Of a DNA stretch of 64,000 bases, positions 56,909 through 64,000 are shown in pieces (within the stretch, counting starts at the first letter, position 1; every line of letters starts with the position of its first letter). This DNA comes from Nocardia stercoris (GTDB lineage: Bacteria; Actinomycetota; Actinomycetes; Mycobacteriales; Mycobacteriaceae), in assembly GCF_003696265.1 (NCBI RefSeq), contig NZ_RFFH01000023.1, positions 22,291 to 86,290 of the forward strand, written 5' to 3'. Under the pieces are notes generated by a model. It was not told the DNA's origin and made no database searches. It was given only the letters and a program-made list of their open reading frames with translations. The translations under genes were made by a program, and so were the position numbers.

Positions 56909-58042
56909 TCAGGCAGCGGCCGCAACTCGCACGAGGTCCGGAATCCGAATGGCGGCGGCCATGATCCGCGATCCTTCGTCGTTCAAGTGCAGTCCGTCAC
57001 CGCAGTCCAGGTCGGGGCGGATGTAGTCGGGGTTCGCGGGATCGGCGACCGCGGTGGCGATGTCGAAGACGCCGTCGAAAACATCGGTGGCGCAAAGCCA
57101 CTCGTTGACCTGGCGCCGCACGGGGATGGCGGGTTCGACGTTCACCTCCGGGTAGATCACGCCGGCGAACGGCCCGATCGTGTTCGCGTACACCGCGATT
57201 CCGGCTCGGTGCGCGCGCTCGGCCAGTTCGGTGTATCCGGCGATGAGATCGGCCGCCGTGGCGACTTCGCCCAGCCCGAGGTCGTTGATGCCGAGGTTGA
57301 CCACGACGTGGGTGACACCGGGCACCGCCAGCACATCCCGGTCGAAGCGGTGCAGGCCACTTTCGCCGACATCGTCGAGCAGCAGCTGGTTTCCGGAGAT
57401 GCCCTGGTTGACGGCCCACCCGCGGGCCAGGCCCGCGGTGAGCCGGTCCACCACGCGGTTGTTCGTACCCGGCGTCGTGCCCACCCCTTCGAACCACGAG
57501 TCACCGAGGGCGACCACCACCGGCGTCCCCTGTGCAGCAAGCACATCCACCCCGGAGACGTAGAAGCGAGTGGGGGCGAGGGTGCCGTCGCCGGTACGCC
57601 GGCCGCCGACCTGTTCACCCGCCACGACCAACGCATCCTGCGCGGGCGCCTGCGAATAGGTCGCCGGCTCCGTCGATTCCGGCAGATAGAGACCCAGCAA
57701 CAGGTCCTCCCCCGACGCCGCCGCCAGCTCCACATCGTCACTGACGATTTCGGCCCCGGGCGCGACCGTGAATCGCCGCTCACCCCGGACCGACAGTGCG
57801 ACAACACTTCCCGGCTCGGCCTGGAACTCACCCGCATGCCGCGCGACCGCGGCCGCACCGACCACCAGCGGCGCCGTGCCGTACCGGTTGCTCACCCGCA
57901 CCCGCAGGCGCTTCCCGCCACCGGCCAGGTGCAGCACCTGCAGCACGGTCTCGTCGGCGAACCCGCGCGGCGCGGCGAGATTGTTCGCTCCGCTGGGGTC
58001 GACGACGGCGGTGCGGAAACCGGCGATCCAGGTCTCGGTCAT
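56909..58042 (-). CDS. SGNH/GDSL hydrolase
   Basis: The 377-residue protein has an N-terminal beta-sandwich domain (about 1-160; LHLAGGGKRLRVRVSNRYGT). It is followed by an SGNH hydrolase domain with block I VVALGDSWFEGVGTTPG (nucleophile Ser at about 180), block II NQGISGNQLL, block III NLGINDLGLG and block V DGLHLNDEGS with the catalytic Asp and His. This two-domain architecture is that of actinobacterial and bacteroidetal carbohydrate esterase-like proteins. No signal peptide, so probably cytoplasmic. It has an inverted repeat in its promoter. Confidence 0.84.
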   Translation of the reverse strand: MTETWIAGFRTAVVDPSGANNLAAPRGFADETVLQVLHLAGGGKRLRVRVSNRYGTAPLVVGAAAVARHAGEFQAEPGSVVALSVRGERRFTVAPGAEIVSDDVELAAASGEDLLLGLYLPESTEPATYSQAPAQDALVVAGEQVGGRRTGDGTLAPTRFYVSGVDVLAAQGTPVVVALGDSWFEGVGTTPGTNNRVVDRLTAGLARGWAVNQGISGNQLLLDDVGESGLHRFDRDVLAVPGVTHVVVNLGINDLGLGEVATAADLIAGYTELAERAHRAGIAVYANTIGPFAGVIYPEVNVEPAIPVRRQVNEWLCATDVFDGVFDIATAVADPANPDYIRPDLDCGDGLHLNDEGSRIMAAAIRIPDLVRVAAAA

Positions 58043-58064
58043 GACAACTCCAAGTATTTGCTGT

Positions 58065-58106
58065 GCGGAATATCCTCACGACAGACAATAACGAGAGATA
58101 TTCCGC
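58065..58106. promoter_or_regulatory. Inverted repeat upstream of the SGNH hydrolase gene
   Basis: GCGGAATATC and GATATTCCGC are perfectly complementary, 22 bp apart, in the AT-rich region just before the hydrolase ATG. The arms are too far apart for a tight hairpin and look like two operator half-sites. Confidence 0.5.
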
Positions 58107-58146
58107 GCGTCAACTATCCGCACAACAATTACTTGTCGACCCGCCC

Positions 58147-58914
58147 TCACCAGGGCAGTTGCCCGTACTCCACGCCGTCGGTGGCACCCCACCGGTAGCC
58201 CCAGAGGATCCCCGTCGGACCGTCGGCCGGCAGGGTCGCCAGGTACACACTCGGCTCGGCGCCCTGCACCGGGGTGCGAAAGCCGGTGCGGCCGTTGAGA
58301 TCGGTGGCGGTGTAGCCCGGGTTGGCGGCATTGACCTTGATCGCGGTGTCGTGAAGTTCCTTCGCGTACTTCGTCGTGATCATGTTCACCGCGGTCTTCG
58401 AGGTGCCGTACGGAATCGAGGTCATCCCCCACATAGGGCCGGCCGGATCGGTGGTCAGGGCCAGCGAGCCGACCTCGCTCGACACATTGACGATCCGCGC
58501 GGCGGGCGCCTCGCGCAGCAGCGGCAGCAGCGCGTTGGTGACCGCGACCAGGCCGAAGACATTGGTCTCGAACACTTCTCGCAGTACGTCGAGCGAGGCG
58601 GTCGCGGCGGTCATCCCACCGGCGGCGCCACCGGTGACAGCGGCGTTGTTGACCAGAATGTCGAGCCGGCCGAACTCGGTGCCGATCCAGTCTGCCGCGC
58701 GAGCAACGGAATCGGCGTCGGTGACGTCGAGTTGCACTGCGCGAGCGTCGATTCCGTCGTGCTTCAGCTCCTCGGCGGCGCGCTGGCCGGCCTCGGGGTC
58801 GCGGGCGCCGACCAGGACGGTGATGCCGCGAGCGCCGAGCGCCCGGGCGGTTTCGTAGCCGATGCCCTTGTTGGCACCGGTGATCAGGGCGACGGTGTGG
58901 TTCGTGTTCGTCAT
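58147..58914 (-). CDS. Short-chain dehydrogenase/reductase
   Basis: The 255-residue classical SDR has TGANKGIG (about 13-20), NNAAVTGGAAG, the Ser in VSSEVGSLAL and YxxxK in PYGTSKTAVNM. It is of the carbonyl reductase-like group often controlled by an adjacent divergent XRE/MmyB regulator, which is exactly the arrangement here (regulator start 88 bp away). Substrate unknown. Not part of the steroid regulon as far as the sequence shows. ATG 58914. Confidence 0.85.
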   Translation of the reverse strand: MTNTNHTVALITGANKGIGYETARALGARGITVLVGARDPEAGQRAAEELKHDGIDARAVQLDVTDADSVARAADWIGTEFGRLDILVNNAAVTGGAAGGMTAATASLDVLREVFETNVFGLVAVTNALLPLLREAPAARIVNVSSEVGSLALTTDPAGPMWGMTSIPYGTSKTAVNMITTKYAKELHDTAIKVNAANPGYTATDLNGRTGFRTPVQGAEPSVYLATLPADGPTGILWGYRWGATDGVEYGQLPW

Positions 58915-59001
58915 GCGTTCGATCGTGCCGCCGAATCGCGGGCCCTGGGAGGACCGGTTTGTACCACCCACGCCCGGCCCACCCCGGCGCATACTCGAAC
59001 C

Positions 59002-59829
59002 ATGGTCGATCGTCGAGAACTGGCGGAGTTCCTGCGCACCCGGCGGGAACGGCTGCAGCCCGCGGATGTGGGCCTGCCGACGGGAATCAACCGGCGCACA
59101 CCGGGTTTGCGGCGCCAGGAGGTGGCGCAGCTGGCCGGTATCTCGATCGAGTACTACATCCGCATGGAGCAGGCGCGTGGCGCCAAGCCGTCCCGGCAGG
59201 TGCTGGCCGCGCTGGCCCGCGCGCTGCTGCTCACCGTCGACGAGCGCGACTACCTCTACCGCATCGCCGAGGAGAATCCGCCCGCCGTGACCGGCCCGAT
59301 CCGGACCGTCCCGGATTCGGTGCGGATCATGCTGGACACCATGCGCGGCACCCCCGCCTACGTCGTGGACGCCACCTACGACATCCTGGCCTGGAACACC
59401 TCCGCGGTGCCGATGATCGGCGACGTGTCGACCAAGCCCGCGGACGACCGCAACATGGTCCGCTGGGTTTTCCGCAACCAGGTCCCGAACTGGACCACCG
59501 AGGCCGAACGGTTCGCCCGCTCGACGGTCGCGGACCTGCGCGCGGCCTACGCCCGCTACACCGGCCACCCCGGCCTGGCCCGTCTGGTGACCGAATTGCT
59601 GGGCACCTCACCACGATTCGCACAGATGTGGTCGGACCACGAGGTCGAGGTCCGCCGCGCCCACCGCAAGAGCGTCGTCCATCCCGAAGCCGGCCCGCTC
59701 GAATTCACCTGCCAGGTCCTGCACATCGCCGATACCGACCAGCGCATGATCATCTACTGCGCCGACCCCGGCAGCCACACCGCCGAGGTGTTCACCGCCT
59801 GGTCCGATCGCGCGCCCATCACACACTGA
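59002..59829 (+). CDS. XRE-family regulator with MmyB-type ligand-binding domain, divergent from the SDR
   Basis: The 275-residue protein has an N-terminal HTH (ELAEFLRTRRERLQPADVGL, TPGLRRQEVAQLAGIS, YYIRMEQARG, about 5-60). The MmyB-like domain follows (TPAYVVDATYDILAWNTSAV, then GPLEFTCQVLHIADTDQRMI). The family usually represses its divergent dehydrogenase. ATG 59002; longer frames cross the divergent promoter. The relation to the other XRE/MmyB gene at 53104 is by family only. Confidence 0.86.
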   Translation: MVDRRELAEFLRTRRERLQPADVGLPTGINRRTPGLRRQEVAQLAGISIEYYIRMEQARGAKPSRQVLAALARALLLTVDERDYLYRIAEENPPAVTGPIRTVPDSVRIMLDTMRGTPAYVVDATYDILAWNTSAVPMIGDVSTKPADDRNMVRWVFRNQVPNWTTEAERFARSTVADLRAAYARYTGHPGLARLVTELLGTSPRFAQMWSDHEVEVRRAHRKSVVHPEAGPLEFTCQVLHIADTDQRMIIYCADPGSHTAEVFTAWSDRAPITH

Positions 59830-59907
59830 GGCACACCTCGCTCGACCCGCCACGCAGTATTCCCCATGGCAATTTTCCGCGCCGCAACTATCGGCTAGAC
59901 TGTCGAC

Positions 59908-60372
59908 ATGGACGAGTTCGACGACCCCCGCATCACCGATATCGGCATCCTGTTCGAAGCCGCCAACGGGGTGCGCAGCAAACTCGAGCCGATCTGGCAG
60001 GAGGCGGGCCTGTCGGTCCTCGACTTCACCGCCCTCACCCGGCTCACCCGCTCCGCCGGCCGGCGCATGCGCATGACCGACCTCGCCGCCCAGGCCCAGC
60101 TCTCCACCAGCGGCGTCACCCGGCTGGTGGACCGCCTGGAACGCAACGGCTTCGCCCGCCGCGAACCCGACCCCGTCGACCGCCGCAGCTCCTACGCCGT
60201 CCTCACCGACCACGGCGAAGCCACGATGGCCGCCGTCTGGCCGAAATACCTCGCCACCCTCGACACCTGGTTCTTCGACCTGATCACCCCCGAACAGCGC
60301 GAAACCCTGGTCGGCATCCTCCGCCACATCCGCGAAACCACCTTCCCCGACGCCGCCAAGACCACCGACTAG
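59908..60372 (+). CDS. MarR-family transcriptional regulator
   Basis: The 154-residue winged-helix protein has LSVLDFTALTRLTRSAGRRM, the recognition part LAAQAQLSTSGVTRLVDRLE (about 56-75) and the wing GFARREPDPVDRRSSYAVLT. The MarR fold is complete. It starts 78 bp after the XRE/MmyB gene, in the same direction. The AT-richer stretch before it (GGCTAGACTGTCGAC) may hold its promoter and operator. Target unknown. Confidence 0.86.
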   Translation: MDEFDDPRITDIGILFEAANGVRSKLEPIWQEAGLSVLDFTALTRLTRSAGRRMRMTDLAAQAQLSTSGVTRLVDRLERNGFARREPDPVDRRSSYAVLTDHGEATMAAVWPKYLATLDTWFFDLITPEQRETLVGILRHIRETTFPDAAKTTD

Positions 60373-60425
60373 CGCACATCTCGTAGCACAGTGCCCACCG
60401 CGTAGCATCTGCGTAACCTGGACGT

Positions 60426-60677
60426 ATGAGGACCATCCAGCAGCGCGATCTCCGTAACGACAGCGGCAAAGTGCTGGCTGCAGTCGAAGCCGGCGAGAGT
60501 TTCACCATCACTCGCAACGGTAAGCCGGTTGCCAGGCTCGAGCCGATCACTCGGCGCACGTTCGTGCCGGTCGCCGAATTGGTCCGTACCAACGCCGCAG
60601 TACCGCGGGTCGACTACTCCCAGTGGCGCACGGATATGGACGCAATGCTCGACCCGGAGATGCCCGCGGATGAGTGA
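60426..60677 (+). CDS. Phd/YefM-family antitoxin
   Basis: The 83-residue protein begins MRTIQQRDLRNDSGKVLAAV with EAGESFTITRNGKPVARLEP, the DNA-binding N-terminal fold of Phd-type antitoxins. The acidic, less ordered C-terminus (RVDYSQWRTDMDAMLDPEMP) would wrap the toxin. It overlaps the PIN gene by eight bases. ATG 60426 is in a normal position; no clear operator palindrome was seen before it. Confidence 0.86.
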   Translation: MRTIQQRDLRNDSGKVLAAVEAGESFTITRNGKPVARLEPITRRTFVPVAELVRTNAAVPRVDYSQWRTDMDAMLDPEMPADE

Positions 60678-61083
60678 GACCTTCACACACCGGCACATCC
60701 TGCTGGACACCTCGGTCCTCGTCGATTTCGGGGAGATCCACGATCAGCTGCCGATGGACTGCGCGGCCTCGATCAGCGCGGTCACTCTAGCCGAGCTGGC
60801 TGCCGGAGTGAACTCTTCCCCAGATCCGATCCGTCAGACCCAGCGCCAGCTGCAGCTGCAGTGGGTGGCAAGAACGTTCGAACCACTGGCCTTCGATGCG
60901 GACAGCGCGTACGTCTACGGCTCCCTCTCACTGCTGGTACAGCGGATCGGGCGCAAGCCACGCAAACGTGTCGCCGATCTGCAGATCGCCGCGACCGCGG
61001 TACAACACGCCCTGCCGCTCTATACACGAAACCCGGACGACTTCCGAGGGCTCGAGCCGCTGCTGAACCTCGTCGCGATCTGA
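60670..61083 (+). CDS. vapC: VapC-family PIN-domain ribonuclease toxin
   Basis: The 137-residue PIN-domain protein has acidic residues Asp13 (LLDTSVLVDF), Glu42 (TLAELAAG), Asp103 (VADLQIAATA) and a C-terminal Asp pair at about 122-124 (NPDDFRG), the magnesium-binding quartet of VapC toxins. It overlaps the antitoxin gene by eight bases, the usual coupling. It probably cleaves tRNA or rRNA when the antitoxin is lost. Nothing indicates degeneration. Confidence 0.88.
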   Translation: MSETFTHRHILLDTSVLVDFGEIHDQLPMDCAASISAVTLAELAAGVNSSPDPIRQTQRQLQLQWVARTFEPLAFDADSAYVYGSLSLLVQRIGRKPRKRVADLQIAATAVQHALPLYTRNPDDFRGLEPLLNLVAI

Positions 61084-61106
61084 GGTACCGGCCGAGGTAG
61101 CAGTCG

Positions 61107-62039
61107 TCACGCTGCCGCGCGGGCGTGGCGGCGGTATTGCCCTGGGGCGGAACCGTATTCGCGCTTGAAGGCCTTGCTGAAAGCGAATTCGGAGCTGTAT
61201 CCGGCACGTTCGGCCACGACGCCGACCGGGAGGTCTTCCTCGCGGAGCAGGCGGGCGGCGGTGGTGAGGCGCCAGCGGGTGACGTAGGCCAGCGGCGGTT
61301 CGCCGACCATGGCGCTGAACTTGCGAGCGAACGCGGCGCGGGACAGGCCGGAACGGTCGGCCAGGGACTGGACGGTCCACGCGCCCGCCGGCTCCTCGTG
61401 AATGGCGGCGAGGGCCGGTGCGACCGCCGGATCACGCAGGGCCGCAGCCCATCCCGTCGCATCGGACTCCGGCTGCGCGTCGATCCAGGCACGCAGGATG
61501 TACAGCAGCAGCGCGTCGACGAGCGCCGGGACGATGCCGTGCGAACCGATGCGCGGCGAATCCAGTTCGGTGCCCAGCAGCGCCACCGCCGCCGCGAGCT
61601 GGGGGTGCCGGCCCGGCTCGGCCGGCAGGTGGATCAGCTCGGGCAGCTGCCGCAGCAACGGGTGTGGCCGCTGCCCGTCGAGGTGATAGTTGCCGCACAG
61701 CAGACTGGTGACCGGCCCGTCCCCGCCCAAGCGCAGCATCCCGACCGGCGGTGCCGCGACGAACTGCTCCGGGCGCGGCACCTCCGCGACCGTATCGGGA
61801 TGGTCGGCGAGAATGTGCCCCGCGCCGTCCCGCACGAACACCACATCACCGGCACCCAGCCGAATCGGCCGGTCCGCACCCGCGGACGGATACAGCCAGC
61901 AGTTCCCTTGCAGCACAACATGGAAACCGGCGCCCGCAGTAGCCGGCAACCGCAACCCCCACGGCGCGTGCCCCTCGGTGCGCACCGAATTCGGCGCACC
62001 CGTCCGCATCGACGCCAACGCCTCGGTGAGCACGTCCAT
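61107..62039 (-). CDS. AraC-family transcriptional regulator (cupin-type sensor)
   Basis: The 310-residue protein has an N-terminal cupin-like domain (GFHVVLQGNCWLYPSAGADR, then VVFVRDGAGHILADHP, as in AraC_binding_2). The C-terminal double HTH shows VQSLADRSGLSRAAFARKFS, YVTRWRLTTAARLL and VGVVAERAGYSSEFAFSKAF. I chose ATG 62039 (MDVLTEALAS) with AAGGGG upstream; the frame also opens at 62081. It is oriented away from the quinone-oxidoreductase-like gene; such regulators often control the neighbouring dehydrogenase. Confidence 0.86.
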   Translation of the reverse strand: MDVLTEALASMRTGAPNSVRTEGHAPWGLRLPATAGAGFHVVLQGNCWLYPSAGADRPIRLGAGDVVFVRDGAGHILADHPDTVAEVPRPEQFVAAPPVGMLRLGGDGPVTSLLCGNYHLDGQRPHPLLRQLPELIHLPAEPGRHPQLAAAVALLGTELDSPRIGSHGIVPALVDALLLYILRAWIDAQPESDATGWAAALRDPAVAPALAAIHEEPAGAWTVQSLADRSGLSRAAFARKFSAMVGEPPLAYVTRWRLTTAARLLREEDLPVGVVAERAGYSSEFAFSKAFKREYGSAPGQYRRHARAAA

Positions 62040-62251
62040 CCGAACCCCTTCCGACCCGACCCATGCGGGCAAGCTGAGCACTACAACCGTATTCCGCCGC
62101 AGGTTATTCGATCACCGCATGGGAAGGGCAAGCCAGCACCAGGCCCAGCGTCAGCAGGTTCGGCGGATCTTCGAACCGGCCCGCCGAACCGCGACCTTCC
62201 TCACCAGAACTGTTGTCCGGCAGCATTTTCCAGCTCGACGCCACCGGAAGC

Positions 62252-63178
62252 TCAGTCGACCGTCAGGACGACCTTGCCGACCGTCGCTCCCGACGCCACC
62301 AGTTCGTGCGCCTTCGCCACGTCCGCGAGCGGAAAGGTCTCCGCGACGGTCGGGCGCAGTTCGCCCGCGTCCACCAGTTCCGCGACGGCTTCCAGCGCAG
62401 CGTAATCCGGCTCCACCGATACTCCCGCGAAGCGGAATCCGCCGGCCTTCACCGTGGCCTCCAGTTCCGGGTTCATGTGCTCGAGAATCGTCACCAGTAC
62501 ACCGCCGGGCTTCAGGACCCGCAGCGACCGCAGGCCGTCGGCGACCGAGTCGAATACGATGTCGACATCGTGCACGACCTCGGTGAAATCGACGCTCTGA
62601 TAGTCGATCACCTCGTCGGCGCCCAGGCCGCGCACGAAATCGTGCTTGCCCGCGCTGGCCAGGGCGATGACGTATGCGCCACGCGCCTTGGCGAGCTGCA
62701 CGGCCAGGTGGCCCACACCGCCGGCCGCGCGGTGGATCAGCACCCGATCGCCTTCGCCCACACCGGCCTTGTCGACCAGCCCCTGCCAGGCGGTCAGCAC
62801 GGCCAGCGGCAGGGCAGCGGCCTCGATGTGGTCGAGCGACTTCGGTTTCCGCGCCAGTTGCCGCGAGGGCGCGGCCACGTACTCGGCGTATCCGGAGGCG
62901 GCACGCGGGAAGAACGGCATCCCGTAGACCTCGTCGCCGATCTCGTACCGCGCACCCGGACCGGTTGCCTCGACCACCCCGGAGATGTCCCAGCCCAGGC
63001 TGAACGGCGGCAGACCCAACAGCGGGAACGCCCCCGACCGCACCGCCAGATCCACCGGGTTGACCGCGCTCGCGTGCACCCGCACCAACACCTCACCCGA
63101 CAGCAGCTCCGGCTTGTCGACCTCCGCCACCTCCAGTACCTCGGGCCCACCGAAGCTCTTCTGGATCACCGCACGCAT
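62252..63178 (-). CDS. NADP-dependent quinone oxidoreductase-like (medium-chain dehydrogenase)
   Basis: The 308-residue MDR protein has an N-terminal GroES-like domain (VLVRVHASAVNPVDLAVRSG) and the NADP site VLIHRAAGGVGHLAVQLAKA (about 142-161). No zinc ligands are seen. It is of the NADPH:quinone reductase/reticulon-4-interacting-like type, common and often regulated by an adjacent AraC gene. ATG 63178 has GGGAGAAG upstream; five residues further upstream an alternative ATG exists. Not part of sterol catabolism as far as seen. Confidence 0.85.
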   Translation of the reverse strand: MRAVIQKSFGGPEVLEVAEVDKPELLSGEVLVRVHASAVNPVDLAVRSGAFPLLGLPPFSLGWDISGVVEATGPGARYEIGDEVYGMPFFPRAASGYAEYVAAPSRQLARKPKSLDHIEAAALPLAVLTAWQGLVDKAGVGEGDRVLIHRAAGGVGHLAVQLAKARGAYVIALASAGKHDFVRGLGADEVIDYQSVDFTEVVHDVDIVFDSVADGLRSLRVLKPGGVLVTILEHMNPELEATVKAGGFRFAGVSVEPDYAALEAVAELVDAGELRPTVAETFPLADVAKAHELVASGATVGKVVLTVD

Positions 63179-63325
63179 CGTCTTCTCCCTCATACCGTTT
63201 CCCCGGCTGTTCCGGTGAACCGAACGAGGACAACGTTAGGGCGGCCGAGTCAGACGATGAATGCCCTGGAGTCTCGGATTTTTATCCGCCCGTCTCACGA
63301 CCGCCGCCCGAGCCCCGCCGACAAC

Positions 63326-63366
63326 AATGGTCGTCCACCCCCGCTCTCCGGGGATGAACGACCATT
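63326..63366. repeat. 41-bp palindromic repeat, copy 2
   Basis: The arms AATGGTCGT and ACGACCATT are perfectly complementary, extending outward to AACAATGG/CCATTGTT, with a CCCCCG...CCGGGG centre. Same 41-bp length and about 70 percent identity with 32750-32790. It lies 20 bp after the hsaF stop, where a terminator would be expected. Confidence 0.6.
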
Positions 63367-63385
63367 GTTCGTCGTCCGGGACGCG

Positions 63386-64000
63386 TCAGACCGTGACGGT
63401 GGACTGTTCGCGCTGGAGTTCCAAAGCGATGTCGACCAGCTGGTCCTCCTGGCCGCCGACCAGCTTGCGGCGACCGGCGCGGACCAGCATCTCCGCGGCG
63501 GAGACACCGTAACGCTCGGCCTGACGCTCGGCGTGCTTCAGGAAGCTCGAGTACACGCCCGCGTAGCCCATCATCAGCGCCTGACGGTCCAGCAGACACT
63601 CCTGCGGCATGGCCGGGCGCACAACATCTTCCGCCGCGTCGGCGATCTTGAAGAAGTCGATTCCGGTCTTGATGTTCAGCTTGTCGCAGACACCGACGAA
63701 CGCCTCGACCGGCGTGTTACCCGCACCGGCACCGAAACGCCGTGCGCTGCCGTCGATCTGCTTCGCCCCGGCACGCACGGCGTACACGGAGTTCGCGACG
63801 GCCAGGTCGAGGTTCTCGTGGCCGTGGAAACCGACCTGCGCGTCGTCACCGAGCTCGGCGACCACCGCCGCGATCCGGTCCGAGACACCCTCGAGGACCA
63901 GCGCACCGGCGGAGTCGACGACATACACGCACTGGCAGCCGGCGTCGGCCATGATCCGGGCCTGCTTGGCCAGCGCTTCGGGGGGCTGGGTGTGCGACAT
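63386..64000 (-). CDS. hsaF: HsaF, 4-hydroxy-2-oxovalerate aldolase (C-terminal part; start beyond window)
   Basis: About 204 residues of the aldolase are seen, open at the window edge. They include MADAGCQCVYVVDSAGAL, VGFHGHENLDLAVANSVYAV (metal-binding His-x-His) and IDGSARRFGAGAGNTPVEAF, then the C-terminal DmpG-like communication domain. It matches Rv3534c HsaF, which splits 4-hydroxy-2-oxohexanoate to pyruvate and propanal, channelled to HsaG. hsaG and hsaE should lie upstream, outside the window. The visible ATG at 64000 is internal. Confidence 0.9.
   Translation of the reverse strand: MSHTQPPEALAKQARIMADAGCQCVYVVDSAGALVLEGVSDRIAAVVAELGDDAQVGFHGHENLDLAVANSVYAVRAGAKQIDGSARRFGAGAGNTPVEAFVGVCDKLNIKTGIDFFKIADAAEDVVRPAMPQECLLDRQALMMGYAGVYSSFLKHAERQAERYGVSAAEMLVRAGRRKLVGGQEDQLVDIALELQREQSTVTV

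Overview
This is a GC-rich actinobacterial chromosome segment, most likely Nocardia or a close relative in the Mycobacteriales. Most of it is a cholesterol/steroid catabolism region whose genes match the Mycobacterium tuberculosis Rv3494c-Rv3571 block by family and local order. It is cut into cassettes and interleaved with unrelated genes. There are no rRNA, tRNA, CRISPR or intact insertion-sequence genes that I can see.

Layout. 1-5.4 kb: the start of a mce4 steroid importer operon on the minus strand (yrbE4A, yrbE4B, mce4A, mce4B, partial mce4C) with hsd4A and the ferredoxin fdxD. 5.7-8.1 kb: divergent fadE26-fadE27. 8.2-11.4 kb: an insert with a VOC protein, a decayed TetR gene beside a perfect inverted repeat, a flavin monooxygenase and a SigG-like ECF sigma factor. 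11.5-18.2 kb: fadD19, an F420-type oxidoreductase, a DUF35-type protein, ltp4, ltp3 and a SnoaL-fold protein. 18.4-21.0 kb: divergent cyp125 and fadA5. 21.3-25.0 kb: an insert with an EspR-like regulator, a polytopic membrane protein, an ImmA/IrrE-type peptidase and a secreted low-complexity protein. 25.3-30.6 kb: two SDRs and echA20-ipdA-ipdB-ipdC. 30.7-33.8 kb: accessory genes, including a haloalkane dehalogenase and a Cys-tailed ECF sigma factor. 34.0-44.9 kb: fadA6, kstR2, ipdF, fadE30, fadD3, an enoyl-CoA hydratase and fadE31-32-33. 45.1-47.6 kb: accessory genes. 47.7-53.1 kb: an Rv3527-like gene and kshA, divergent from hsaA-hsaD-hsaC-hsaB. 53.1-63.2 kb: regulators, oxidoreductases, a leader peptide-GNAT-IF-1 paralogue unit, a Phd/VapC toxin-antitoxin pair and an AraC regulator. 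63.4-64.0 kb: the C-terminal part of hsaF.

How the genes work together. Mce4/YrbE4 imports sterol. Cyp125, FadD19, FadE26/27, Hsd4A, FadA5 and Ltp3/Ltp4 shorten the side chain. KshA opens ring B and HsaA-HsaB-HsaC-HsaD degrade rings A/B. HsaF feeds the resulting C5 fragment into central metabolism. FadD3, IpdF, FadE30, IpdC, EchA20, IpdAB, FadA6 and FadE31-33 degrade the C/D-ring propionate (HIP). I read nine KstR-type boxes (TnnAACnnGTTnnA, some with one outer mismatch) in front of the side-chain and ring A/B genes, and three KstR2-type boxes (AnCAAGnnCTTGnT) in front of the C/D-ring genes.

The parts not explained by the known pathway are: a 73-bp palindromic repeat family (three copies); a 41-bp palindromic family (two copies); a small coding cassette placed between overlapping start/stop codons in ltp4-ltp3, like a mycobacterial MIRU; the leader peptide-GNAT-IF-1 unit; and the EspR/membrane/ImmA/secreted-protein locus.
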